Shown here: positions 17,439 through 26,778 of the stretch, piece by piece
Position numbering within the stretch: the first letter of the stretch is position 1
Layout: each line of letters begins with the position of its first letter
Source: Merdimonas sp963929015
GTDB taxonomy: Bacteria > Bacillota > Clostridia > Lachnospirales > Lachnospiraceae
DNA: 64,000 bases
NCBI RefSeq assembly: GCF_963929015.1
Contig: NZ_CAWVHE010000012.1
Span: forward strand, 133,104 to 197,103
Reading direction: 5' to 3'
Position numbers and translations under genes: made by a program
Notes under the pieces: model-generated
Seen by the model: only the letters and a program-made list of their open reading frames with translations
Database searches by the model: none
Told to the model about the DNA's origin: nothing

Positions 17439-18297
17439 CTGTGACAACACGTTTGGTGTGCCGGACTGCGACGTAGACGACGGTCTGGCTCTTCTCTATC
17501 TGCTGGGAGATCCTAAGGCGGAGCTGTTGGGCGTTACTGCTACTTACGGCAATAACTGTCTGGATACGGTATATGATACCAGCCGAAAGATGCTAAAAGA
17601 ACTTGGGAGAGAAGACATCCCGCTGAAAAAAGGAGGGCCGGCAAAAGGGGACTATGACAGCGAGGCCGCTTCCTTTCTGGCAGAAACGGCGGCTCGTTTT
17701 CCCGGAGAGGTGTCCATCCTTGCTACCGGATCCCTGACCAACCTTTGCGGGGCATACAAGAAAGATTCCCGTTTCTTTGAAAACATTAAAGAAATCGTAT
17801 TGATGGGCGGGATTACAGAACCGCTGGTGTTTGAAAAGAAAGTGATGGATGAGCTGAACTTTTCCTGCGATCCCCACGCCACTTATCTTACTCTGACCCT
17901 GGGGAAAAAAGTATCGGTTGTGACAGGGAATCACTGCCTGAAAGTACTGTTTACCAGGCAGGAATACAGGGACCGGCTTTTTTCCTCTGACCGGGAGGGA
18001 GCTGTTTATATCCGCACCCGTACCGATTACTGGTTCGGGTACAACGAAGAGGATTACGGCATTCCCGGATTCTATAACTGGGACGTAACGGCAGCTGTTT
18101 ATCTGATGCATCCGGAGTTATTTACGGATCACAGGGAAACGCTGCAATTGAGCGAAGAAGATCTGCAGACCGGCTTCCTTAGGAGAGAGGCGGGCGGAAC
18201 GACCCGGTTGAATCTTCCGCAGATCGGAGAAGAACAGGCCTTTAAGGACAACATCTATGCGAACTGGATGCGGGTGCCGGTGCCGGGGATCCGCTAA
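17419..18297 (+). CDS. Inosine/uridine-preferring nucleoside hydrolase family protein
   Basis: 292 residues from ATG 17419, which has AAAGGAGG directly upstream and overlaps the ATPase gene by 20 bases. The N terminus has ILFDCDNTFGVPDCDVDDGL: the calcium-binding DxD and the DD of the family (usually DTDPGIDDALA), with a few extra residues between. LLGVTATYGN, ILATGSLTNL and IVLMGG are further family motifs, and FYNWDVTAAVYL holds the C-terminal metal-binding Asp. Nucleoside hydrolases cut the N-glycosidic bond of ribonucleosides to base and ribose. With the importer and kinase it suggests salvage or processing of a nucleoside-like compound. No signal peptide is present, so it acts in the cytoplasm. 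Confidence 0.88.
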   Translation: MKKILFDCDNTFGVPDCDVDDGLALLYLLGDPKAELLGVTATYGNNCLDTVYDTSRKMLKELGREDIPLKKGGPAKGDYDSEAASFLAETAARFPGEVSILATGSLTNLCGAYKKDSRFFENIKEIVLMGGITEPLVFEKKVMDELNFSCDPHATYLTLTLGKKVSVVTGNHCLKVLFTRQEYRDRLFSSDREGAVYIRTRTDYWFGYNEEDYGIPGFYNWDVTAAVYLMHPELFTDHRETLQLSEEDLQTGFLRREAGGTTRLNLPQIGEEQAFKDNIYANWMRVPVPGIR

Positions 18298-18338
18298 AAG
18301 AACAGAGAAACAGGCGCAACTAGCAAAGGAGGTATTTT

Positions 18339-19352
18339 ATGAAAAAGAGGAAACAGATCCAAAACATCCTGGCAGTACTGATGCTGGCGGCATCCATGCT
18401 GCTTCTTGCCGCAGGATGCGGCGCAGGAGAGACGGAACCGGCAGATCCTGCCGCGAAAGAAGAAGGGAAGGCAGATACCGGCGACGCCGCGGATGAAGAA
18501 GGAGATGCAGAAGAAGAGATCCCGGACGACGGACATTTCCACGGAGAATATATGGTAACCGCAGAATATGCAAAAGAGCATGTGGGCGATGAAAATGTGC
18601 TGTTTATAGACGCCAGAGGCTGGCAGAAAGCGGTCCTTGGCACCATCAAAGGCGCCATCGCCACGACCTGGCAGGATCTGTGTACTTGTCAGGAGGGCAA
18701 GGAAGGAGACGAGAACTGGGGCAAGATCCCGGAGCCGGACGATCTGGCAGGCCGTCTGGGAGAGCTTGGCATCACCAAAGACAAAGAGATCATCTTATTT
18801 GCGGATACGCTGACCGGATGGGGCGATGACGCCAGAATTGCCTGGGAGCTTCTGGCTGCCGGATATGAGGACGTCAAACTGATCGACGGCGGGTATGAGG
18901 CTGCGAAAAATGCAGGGATCGAGACACAGCTGCTGGCATCCAGTGCATCTCCGGGAGAAGTGACCATTGACAGCATCGACGAGACCCACGTTATGACCAC
19001 GGAAGAACTGCAGGAAAATTATGAAGATTACACGATTATAGACGTGCGTACCGATGAGGAATATGACGGCGCAGTGCTTTACAATGAGGCACAGGGCGGA
19101 CATCTGCCAGGCGCCATTCATGTACGCTATACGGATCTCTTCCAGGAGGACGGGACTCTGAAACCCAACGATGAGCTGATCGACATGTTCGAGGCGGCGG
19201 GTGTGGAAAAAGACGACAAAGTTGTCAGCTACTGTACAGGAGGCATCCGTTCTGCCTACACCCAGATGGTGCTGGAAATGTGCGGCTATGAACACACCTG
19301 GAATTACGACCAGTCCTTCTGGCGCTGGGCAGTCGTTGGAGAAGTGGAGTAG
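18339..19352 (+). CDS. Two-domain rhodanese-like lipoprotein (YnjE-like)
   Basis: 337 residues. Lipoprotein signal MLLLAAGCGAG (Cys about residue 27) and an acidic linker. First rhodanese domain about 65-195 (VLFIDARGWQKA, LIDGGYEAAKN), in which the active-site position reads FADTLTGWGD and lacks Cys. Second domain about 220-335 (TIIDVRTDEEYDG, HLPGAIHVRY) with the active loop CTGGIRS at about 299. This non-catalytic/catalytic arrangement is typical of thiosulfate and mercaptopyruvate sulfurtransferases. E. coli ynjE also follows ynjBCD, supporting a shared function. As a lipoprotein it should face outside the cell, where it may handle a sulfur-bearing ligand of the importer. Confidence 0.85.
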   Translation: MKKRKQIQNILAVLMLAASMLLLAAGCGAGETEPADPAAKEEGKADTGDAADEEGDAEEEIPDDGHFHGEYMVTAEYAKEHVGDENVLFIDARGWQKAVLGTIKGAIATTWQDLCTCQEGKEGDENWGKIPEPDDLAGRLGELGITKDKEIILFADTLTGWGDDARIAWELLAAGYEDVKLIDGGYEAAKNAGIETQLLASSASPGEVTIDSIDETHVMTTEELQENYEDYTIIDVRTDEEYDGAVLYNEAQGGHLPGAIHVRYTDLFQEDGTLKPNDELIDMFEAAGVEKDDKVVSYCTGGIRSAYTQMVLEMCGYEHTWNYDQSFWRWAVVGEVE

Positions 19353-19357
19353 AGAAA

Positions 19358-20563
19358 ATGACGGTCAGTATCGTATTGTGTACTTATAATCGAGAAAACT
19401 ATCTGGGCCGGGCCATAGACAGTGTCCTGGCCCAGACCTATACAGACTGGGAGCTGATCCTGGTAGATGACGGCTCCACGGATCACACCGAAGAGCTGGT
19501 CCGCGCCTATACAGATCCCCGGATCCACTATTATAAGATGGAGAAAAACCGGTTCTACTGTTATGCGGCAAACTTTGGCCTGAAAAAGTGTAAGGGCGAT
19601 CTGATCGCTTTTCAGAACAGCGACGATGAATGGCAGCCGGACAAACTGGAAAAACAAGTGGCTTATCTGGAAGCACACCCGGAGGCGGGAGCCTGCTTCT
19701 CCGCCGCTTCGCTGATCGACAATGACGGAAAAGATATCACCGGAGAATGTCAGGATATGGCGGATCTTTTTGCCAACTGCTGCAGCGATCAGCGCAACTG
19801 GATGCATCTGTTCTTTTATTACGGGAACTCCCTGTGCCATCCCACAGCGGTGGTGCGAAAGCAAGTGATGGATCAAGTGGGAGGGTTCAATCTCCTGTAT
19901 TGCCAGCTGGCGGACTTTGACCTGTGGATCCGGATCGTCACCGATTATCCGATCTATGTGCTGCCGGAGAAACTGATCCGTTTCCGCTGGGACGTTAAAA
20001 AGCATGATCAGGTCAGCAGTGTGACCGAAGGACACACCATCCGCACCTTTAATGAGCAGATGATGATCCGCCGTCAGCTGATTGAAAGACTGGACGACGA
20101 AAAACTGACGATGTATTTTCAGTCGGATTTTAAAAATCCAGATTCCCATACGCCGTTGGAGCTGGAGTTTGAGCGGGCATTTTTGCTGATGAAATGCGTG
20201 GCAGGAGATCCGGACTTCCGGATCCTGGGCCTGCAGAAACTGGAAGAACTGCTTCGCAGAGAAGGGGCTGTAAAAGTGCTGGAGAAGCATTTCGGTCTTT
20301 CTCTTCAGGAGGTTTACGCATGGAATCAGAACCGCTGCTATTATGATCCCGTCCAGAAGGAAAAGGTGGGTACAGCAGAAGAGATCCGGAAAAATCAGGC
20401 CGATCAGATCCGGACGATGGAACAGGCCATGAAGCTTTTACGCCTAGAGCAGGCACAGCTCCGGCAGGCCGTAGAAGCTTATGAAAACTCAAAAAGCTGG
20501 AAGCTTACCGCTCCGGTCCGCAAGGCCGGGAAGGTAATCCGCCAGAGGAAGCGCCGTCGATAG
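19358..20563 (+). CDS. Glycosyltransferase family 2
   Basis: 401 residues beginning 5 bases after the rhodanese gene. GT-A domain: VSIVLCTYNRENYLGRAI, LILVDDGSTDHTEEL, the DxD-like FQNSDDEWQPDKL, and QLADFDLWIRI near residue 185. After about residue 270 the protein turns helical and Glu/Gln-rich and ends with a basic tail KVIRQRKRRR, suggesting a coiled coil. No transmembrane segment. By spacing it is the last gene of the 9171-20563 operon, although its family is common in surface polysaccharide synthesis. Donor and acceptor are unknown. Confidence 0.85.
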   Translation: MTVSIVLCTYNRENYLGRAIDSVLAQTYTDWELILVDDGSTDHTEELVRAYTDPRIHYYKMEKNRFYCYAANFGLKKCKGDLIAFQNSDDEWQPDKLEKQVAYLEAHPEAGACFSAASLIDNDGKDITGECQDMADLFANCCSDQRNWMHLFFYYGNSLCHPTAVVRKQVMDQVGGFNLLYCQLADFDLWIRIVTDYPIYVLPEKLIRFRWDVKKHDQVSSVTEGHTIRTFNEQMMIRRQLIERLDDEKLTMYFQSDFKNPDSHTPLELEFERAFLLMKCVAGDPDFRILGLQKLEELLRREGAVKVLEKHFGLSLQEVYAWNQNRCYYDPVQKEKVGTAEEIRKNQADQIRTMEQAMKLLRLEQAQLRQAVEAYENSKSWKLTAPVRKAGKVIRQRKRRR

Positions 20564-20572
20564 ATGCGTAAT

Positions 20573-20651
20573 GGGGACGTAGTAAAATGCAAAAGGACTA
20601 CGTCCCCAATTGCGTTGTGCCCTGTCCCTAATTGCATTTTGCCCTGTACCC
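20573..20651 (+). repeat. Palindrome family B, copy 1, with two 22-base tails
   Basis: Hairpin arms GGGGACGTAGT (20573-20583) and ACTACGTCCCC (20597-20607). The right arm is followed by two direct 22-base units (20608-20629, 20630-20651) of the pattern aattgcattttgccctgtacc, then a T-run. Same modular layout as at 22788, 26555 and, inverted, 59171. It lies 10 bases after the GT2 stop and may terminate the operon. Confidence 0.82.
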
Positions 20652-20700
20652 GATTTTTTTTGGAGTAATATTTACGGGTGACTGCAAAGGGTGACACATA

Positions 20701-20729
20701 TTGAATTGGGGAGTGGGAAGTGCTATGAT
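20701..20729 (+). promoter_or_regulatory. Promoter for the SLH protein at 20883
   Basis: TTGAAT (20701-20706), a 17-base spacer and TATGAT (20724-20729). The leader of about 145 bases before ATG 20883 contains further TATA-rich sequence but no recognised structure. Confidence 0.5.
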
Positions 20730-20882
20730 AGAGAAAAGCTATAATGTATATAGTAATATTCTATAGATTGGATGCGGGAAGAATTTTATGTTCTGATGTC
20801 CGGAAAAAGGAAAGGAGGATATACTTGGAGAAGAAACGGACAAGAGGGACATGAAATAAATATTTTTTTGGGAGGTAAATCA

Positions 20883-22781
20883 ATGAGAAAAAGAAGGTTT
20901 TTCAAAAAGACGATGGCCTTTGTGTTAGCGGCAATTTTGTCTCTGAATATCAGTTCATTGGCGTTTGCAGCAGGTGATGACACTACAGGCGGTGATGACG
21001 GCCAGTCAGACACAAAGGTTTATACGGAAATGACCGTAAAAGCGGTGGATGAGAAGGGCGAACCGGTAGAAGGAGTGGAGTTTTATCTGCAGTCTACTAC
21101 GGAATATGCAGGTGTAGAAGATGCCAATCTTTCTTTTGAAAAAGCTACCGGTGAAGATGGAAAGACTGTTTACAAATGTGGCGTTGAAGGAAACCTGGAG
21201 ATGAGTGACGATGCCTATGAGCTGCTTCCTGTTGAGGAAAGCAATTATACGTTAGTTGACGAGGCAGTCGTGGTAACTTTTAATGAGGATCCTGTTTCTA
21301 TTGCCACTGTCAACGATGAACCATATACCGGCGAAGAAATTGTTGTTGAAGTGCAGGCAAAGGATGCCGGTGATGAGAGTGGCGACGACCAGACAGAGCC
21401 CGGAACAGAGCCAGGCGATGATCAGACCGGCGAGGGCAACGAGCCGGGCACAACTCCCGAAGAGCCTGAGTATCAGACCATCCTGAATGTAAAAGCAGTG
21501 GATGAGAAAGGCGAAGCTGTTGAGGGCGTAGAGTTCATTCTCCAGTATCCAGAATACGACGGACAGATGGATCTGGTATTTGCAAAAGCTACTGATAAAG
21601 ACGGCAAAGCTGCCTATGAGTGCGACAACGGAAACCGTCCGGAAATGCAGGATGCTTCTTACAAGCTGCTTCCGGCAGAGGACAGCGGCTACACCACCGA
21701 AGAGCCTGCAGAAGTTGCTTTTGGAGCTGATTTCGAGAAAGATGTTACTTACATTGAAACCGTAAATAAAGAAGCGTACACTGGCGAAGAGATTGAAATC
21801 GTTGTGGTTAAGAGCGAAGATGCCGAAGAACCAGAGCCGGAAGAGCCTGCAGAAGTTCAGACTGCACTTAACATTAAGGTAGAAGACGCAGACGGCGAAC
21901 CGGTAGAAGGAGTAGAGCTCTACCTGCGAGCCACCGTAAATGAAGAGTACGGCGACATTGCGCTTAAAGAGGCAACGGATAAAGACGGCAAAGTTGTTTA
22001 CGAATGCGATAACAAATCCGAGATGGAAGAAGACTTCTATGAGATTCTTCCTGCCGAAGACAGCGGCTACACCTGCGAAACACCGGTAGAAGTTGTATTT
22101 GGCTATGACGGAGAGATCACATACGTTGTTACCGTTGACGGGGAAGCGTACACTGGCGAAGATGTAGTAGTTGTGGTAACACCTGCAGAAGAACCCGGGG
22201 AAGAGCTTCCCTTTGAAGACGTAAATGCCGGTACAGAGGAAGCAGAAGCTGACTGGTTCTATAACTATGTTGCTTATGTGTACGAAAATGGTCTGATGAC
22301 CGGTCTTGATGAGACAACCTTCGGACCAAATGAGAAACTGGCAAGAGCACAGATGGCAGTTATCCTGTATCGTCTCAGCGGATCTCCGGAAGTAGAGTAT
22401 ACGGATGTATTCTCCGATGTTCCGGAAGGAATCTGGTATACAGACGCGGTTATCTGGGCACAGCAGACCGGCGTAGTAACCGGATACACCGACACCGGCG
22501 AATTTAAACCGAACAAAGATATCAGCCGTCAGGAGATCACGACAATGATGTACCGCTATGCAGAATATAAAGAATATTCTCTGGAAGGCGGAACAGACTT
22601 TGACGAATATCCAGATGCAGGAATGGTTGCAGAATTTGCAAAAGAAGCCATGAGCTGGGCAGTGGGCAACGGCATCATCAGCGGCAAGACCGATCCGGTC
22701 AGCCTGGATCCACAGGGAGTAACCTTCCGGTCCGAGTGCGCGGCAATCATGATGCGTTTTGTAGAAGCATTTGGTAAATAA
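20883..22781 (+). CDS. SLH-anchored secreted protein with three SpaA/Cna-B-like repeats
   Basis: 632 residues from ATG 20883 (GGGAGGT upstream). Signal peptide ending SLAFA (about residue 29). Three repeats of about 110-130 residues follow, each with a VKAVDEKGEPVEGVEFYLQ-type strand and a GYT.E.P..V.F segment. They resemble prealbumin-like (SpaA/Cna-B) surface modules and are joined by Glu/Pro/Gly-rich linkers. Residues 445-632 are three SLH domains: FYNYVAYVYENGLMTGL, WYTDAVIWAQQTGVVTGY and FAKEAMSWAVGNGIISG. The TRAE-like positions read LARAQ, ISRQE and FRSEC. SLH domains bind secondary cell-wall polymer, so the protein should sit on the cell surface. Ligand and function of the repeats are unknown. 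Confidence 0.85.
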   Translation: MRKRRFFKKTMAFVLAAILSLNISSLAFAAGDDTTGGDDGQSDTKVYTEMTVKAVDEKGEPVEGVEFYLQSTTEYAGVEDANLSFEKATGEDGKTVYKCGVEGNLEMSDDAYELLPVEESNYTLVDEAVVVTFNEDPVSIATVNDEPYTGEEIVVEVQAKDAGDESGDDQTEPGTEPGDDQTGEGNEPGTTPEEPEYQTILNVKAVDEKGEAVEGVEFILQYPEYDGQMDLVFAKATDKDGKAAYECDNGNRPEMQDASYKLLPAEDSGYTTEEPAEVAFGADFEKDVTYIETVNKEAYTGEEIEIVVVKSEDAEEPEPEEPAEVQTALNIKVEDADGEPVEGVELYLRATVNEEYGDIALKEATDKDGKVVYECDNKSEMEEDFYEILPAEDSGYTCETPVEVVFGYDGEITYVVTVDGEAYTGEDVVVVVTPAEEPGEELPFEDVNAGTEEAEADWFYNYVAYVYENGLMTGLDETTFGPNEKLARAQMAVILYRLSGSPEVEYTDVFSDVPEGIWYTDAVIWAQQTGVVTGYTDTGEFKPNKDISRQEITTMMYRYAEYKEYSLEGGTDFDEYPDAGMVAEFAKEAMSWAVGNGIISGKTDPVSLDPQGVTFRSECAAIMMRFVEAFGK

Positions 22782-22787
22782 TTAACA

Positions 22788-22844
22788 GGGGACGTAGTAA
22801 ATTGCAAAAGGACTACGTCCCCATTTGCATTTTGCCCTGTACCT
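22788..22844 (+). repeat. Palindrome family B, copy 2, with one 22-base tail
   Basis: Arms GGGGACGTAGT (22788-22798) and ACTACGTCCCC (22812-22822), followed by a single 22-base unit atttgcattttgccctgtac. It starts 7 bases after the stop of the SLH protein and is a likely terminator. Confidence 0.8.
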
Positions 22845-23216
22845 AATGGAACTCTTTTTTTCTTGAAACGGTTCAGTGTCTGAACGCGGGGAGCAAATTT
22901 CCGCAGTGATCCCGGGCTTTATGCAGGATGCCAGATTGAAAACAGGCTGATTTTATGATAAGGTTATAGAGACAGAAAATACCGCGTCCAGAAAACGGGG
23001 ATGTGATCGAAATTCAGTGTCCGGTAAAAGGGATCCTGAAATCGAAAAATGTCCGAAAACTGGAAATAAATGAAAGGGATGTGTCCATTTTTATGGGTAC
23101 AGTTTAGACAGGGATGGATAGAGGGCGCATAATCCTTACGCACGCACGCAGGTAGGCAGGCAATAGTTTGTCTGTCTGATTTTGGTGCCCTGAACAGAAA
23201 TATGATATTGGTTTAT
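22845..23216. other. Long gene-free leader region
   Basis: No coding frame with a ribosome-binding site is visible. Positions 23131-23177 carry short ACGC and AGGC iterations and a hairpin with 9-bp arms (23154-23162 with 23169-23177, including two G-U pairs). Together with the terminator-like hairpin just downstream this could be a structured 5' leader. No known riboswitch consensus was recognised. Confidence 0.35.
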
Positions 23217-23265
23217 AAGGCGTATTTTGCCGCATTTATGATGTGGCAGAGTACGCCTTTTTATT
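23217..23265 (+). terminator. Terminator-like hairpin 33 bases before the next gene
   Basis: Outer stem AAGGCGTA/TACGCCTT (23217-23224 with 23252-23259), inner stem TGCCGCAT/ATGTGGCA (23228-23235 with 23241-23248), then TTTTTATTAT. The form fits an intrinsic terminator. Its place directly before the ribosome-binding site of the gene at 23298 would allow attenuation of that gene. Confidence 0.55.
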
Positions 23266-23297
23266 ATAGATAAATACGTCAGAACGGAGGAAGAGGG

Positions 23298-26200
23298 ATG
23301 CTACATAAAAAGAAAAGGCAAAAACATCATTTGCTGACTGGGCTGCTGGTGTTCTGCATGATCTGGCAGATGATCCCGGCGACTGTATCGGCAGCCGGGC
23401 CGACAGAGATTCTCGTAAACGGAGAAGATATTCTGGCAGCAGAAGATTACACGCTGGCCTGCGGCAAGGGAACGGCAGTTTATGATCCGGCAGACAATAC
23501 ACTGACATTGACGAATGCAGAGCTGACGCAGGCAAGTCAGGGGAGTCCGCAGGAAAGTGTGAATGATCAGGGAGCGGTGAAATTTGACGGCGATCTCAAT
23601 ATCATTCTGAATGGGAACAATACCATTCAGTCCGACGCCTGCGGGATCGTCAGCACAGATGCCGGAACCCTGACGGTAACAGGAGAAGGGACATTAAAGA
23701 TTGATGCGAAGTATTTCGGGATCAGAGAAGGCGGCATCAACAGTTCACAGGGCGGCGGCAAGGCAGAGATTGTCATTGACGGAGCAAAGCTGGATATTGA
23801 TGTGGCCAGAGAGGGGAGCTTCGCAGGAACAGGGATCCAGGCAGAAGGCAGTCTGCAGATTAAAAACGGCGCTTCTGTGGAAGCGACAGGAGATGATACA
23901 GGGGTGAATGGAAATGCGGGCATTTATATCTCGGACAGTACGGTAAATGCCTATGCAACGGAGACAGAAGGTTATCAGGCCATTGTTTCTGATAATAGTA
24001 TCACCATCACCAATTCAGTTATTGACACAAGCACTGCGTCGAAATATGGAGACCCAGCCATCTAGGCCGGAAAGGAAGTCTCCATATCAGGCGGCAGCAA
24101 AGTGACCGTCCACGATACCATCAGTAATAATATTTATACGGATACCGGTGATATTACGATATCCGGCAGTACGTTTATGGGGACATCCACCGGTGATTAT
24201 CCAACCTTGTATGCCATGGATAATGTTTTCATATCCGAGGGCAGCAACGTAACGGCGAATGCTGACGAAAGCAATGGTGTTTTTGCCTACGACGGGGAGA
24301 TCAAGGTGTCTGACAGCACGTTTACAGGGAAAACAAAATACCCAGCTCTGTATTCGGATTATTCGGATATTACGATTTCCGGCAGCAGGATTACGGCCGG
24401 GGCAACAGATGATTTTGCCATATGGGCATATAAAAACCTCGATATCAACGAGAATACGATACTTGATATAACCGGCGCCAATGGGATCAGCGGAAATACG
24501 ATCACCCTTGAGGATGTTGCGGGAAAGATTCTTGCAAAGGATGGCGACGATAGTTCAAGCATATACAGTCACGGCGATGATATATCGTTCACCAACTGTA
24601 ATAAGCTGACTTTGAACGGAGATCTTGCTGTCAATGCAGAAAATGATGTCACCATTCAAAACTCCGAGCTAAAGATAACCGGGGTTGAACCGCTCTATGC
24701 CTGGAACAACCTTTCCGTCATCGATTCAAAAGTAACCGTTGACGCACAAGACCGTCCAATCATGGCGAAGGCGGGAACGCTGCTGTTTGAGGGCAAGGAT
24801 ACGGAAGTAAAAGCGACGGGAGCCTGGTTTATTAACGGGAAGAGGATCAACATTGAGGATGGGACGATTGATGTGAACATAAGCGCAGATCCAGATGAAT
24901 CCGTGATGGCCGCGGTCTTTGCGGATCAGGGCGTTTCTGTCAGCGGAGGAAAGCTGACGGCAAAGATTACAGGCGGTGAAAATACGACAACACGCGCCAT
25001 GATGTCGAATGGAAAGATCGAGTTCACCGGCGGGACGATCACCCTGGATGGCGGCAAAGCGGTTTATGTATCGAAGGATGGCGGCGAGCTAAGCTTTGGC
25101 GGACAGAACTGGTATCAGTGGACCAATACAGAGCTTGGCAAGCCGGTCAGCAGCGTAGTGACTCCTTATGTATACAATCAGGAAGATTCCTATGTAAGAA
25201 TTGAGCCGCTTGACGCAGTGTATACGCTGACGGTGGAAAACGGGGAGGGCAGCGGCTCTTATATGGCCGGAGAAAAAGTAGAGATTTCTGCCGAAACCTA
25301 CAATACAGACGGTCATTTTGCGGGCTGGAGCGTCACTGGCTATAAGGGTACGATCCTGGCATCTGCCGATGAGGCGACAACAACAGTTACGATCCCGCCG
25401 ACAGATTTTACGGTGACTGCAAATTATGAAGATCATACGTTAAGTCATGTTGAGGCAAAAGACCCTACCTGCACGGAGGTGGGATGGAAAGCTTATGATT
25501 ATTGTACCGGATGCGAGTATTCCACTTACGAAGAACTGGAGATGCTGGAACATACTCCGGATGGCACAGGCTGGCACTTCGATGCAAACAGCCACTGGAA
25601 TATCTGCGAATGTGGTGTGAAAATCAATGAAGCCGCTCACAGCGGCGGGGAGGCCACCTGTACGGCGCAGGCAGTCTGCCAGGTATGCGGGCAGTCCTAC
25701 GGCGAGAAAGACAAAAATCACCACACCGGAGACCTGGTCTGGGTGCAGACTCCGGATGCACATAAGCAGGTGTACAGCTGTTGCAGCGCGGACGCAGGAG
25801 AAAAGGAAGCACATATCTGGGCAGACGGGAAATGTACGGTCTGCAATTACCCGTGTGTCCACAGCGGCGGGAAAGCCACCTGTTCACAGTATGCAGTCTG
25901 CGAACTGTGCGGAAGCCTGTACGGGGAATTAGATCCTGATCATCATACAAACCTTGTGAAAACAGAAGAAACACCGGCGACTCATATGGAAGAAGGAAAC
26001 ACGGCATACTGGTACTGCGATGGCTGTAAGAAATATTTCAGCGACGAAGCGGGTACAGAAGAGATCGCATCTGAGGATACGGTAGTTCCGAAACTGCCGG
26101 AGCACGCCGCTGACGGGACAGGCTGGCACTTTGATGCGAACAGCCACTGGAATACCTGCGAATGTGGAGAAGAATTCAATAAGGCAGCACACAGCTTCGT

Positions 26201-26552
26201 GTGGGTAACAGACCAGGAAGCGACCGACACAGAGCCCGGCGCAAAGCATGAGGAATGCGAGGTCTGCGGATATGCCAAAGATCCGGTAGAGATTCCGGCC
26301 ACAGGCGACCAGGACGATCCGCCAGTCATAGAAAGACCGGAGACGGATCCACCGGCTGGAGGTGAAAAGCCGGAACAGGAAGTACCGGCAGGCACCGGCG
26401 CTCCCAGCGGCGTAAAAGACCACCCGGATGCGCCCCCCGCAAAGAGCCCGGCCACAGGCGATGACGGCAACCCGCTGATCTGGCTTGTGGGAGTCCTGGC
26501 TATGGGAACAGTGCTGGCAGGCGCGGGAATTTACCGCAGAAAGAACAGATAG
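23298..26552 (+). pseudogene. Sortase-anchored surface protein interrupted by an in-frame amber codon
   Basis: One continuous frame of 1085 codons broken only by TAG at 24063-24065 (codon 256, after GDPAI). The same frame resumes at once with AGKEVSISGGSK, so the sequence on both sides is one protein. Domains: signal peptide (ending VSAAG), a long repetitive beta-helix-like region (about 35-630) with repeated ITISGS/VTVDA-type strands, an InlB-like segment YTLTVENGEGSGSYMAGEKV, then Cys/His-rich repeats with CECG, CQVCGQSYG and CTVCNYPC. The end is a cell-wall sorting signal: KSPATGDDGN, a hydrophobic stretch and YRRKNR. The SPATGD motif is a clostridial variant of LPXTG. No ribosome-binding site follows the stop, so only 255 residues would be made without readthrough. 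A recent nonsense mutation or a base-call error are the likeliest explanations. Confidence 0.8.
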
Positions 26553-26554
26553 CT

Positions 26555-26637
26555 AAATTGGGACGTAGTAAAATGCAAAAGGACTACGTCCCAATTTCCA
26601 TTTTGCCCTGTACCTAATCGCATTTTACCCTGTACCC
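26555..26637 (+). repeat. Palindrome family B, copy 3, with two 22/23-base tails
   Basis: Perfect 15-base arms AAATTGGGACGTAGT (26555-26569) and ACTACGTCCCAATTT (26583-26597), overlapped and followed by two tail units ending CCCTGTACC (to about 26615 and 26637). It begins three bases after the TAG of the sortase-anchored gene. Confidence 0.8.
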
Positions 26638-26702
26638 TGTTTTAATTTTATGTTAAATTTTTGTATATTTTGCATAAAATACAAAGTGTCAAAAATAAAT
26701 CA

Positions 26703-26731
26703 TTGTACATTTCGTCTGAATTGATTATAAT
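26703..26731 (+). promoter_or_regulatory. Promoter for the SLH protein at 26779
   Basis: TTGTAC (26703-26708), a 17-base spacer and TATAAT (26726-26731), in an AT-rich region. Transcription would start near 26738, about 40 bases before TTG 26779. Confidence 0.6.
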
Positions 26732-26778
26732 TATTTTTAGATATTACGTCTATGACAGGACGAAAGGAGGAGAGCTAT

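Noticed and set aside
24063..24065. Programmed readthrough of TAG, for example pyrrolysine
   Set aside because: No pyl genes or stimulatory structure are visible; a nonsense change or base-call error is simpler.
23298..24065. Two separate genes at 23298-24065 and 24102-26552
   Set aside because: Both lie in the same frame, the second has no ribosome-binding site, and the repeat pattern runs straight across the TAG.
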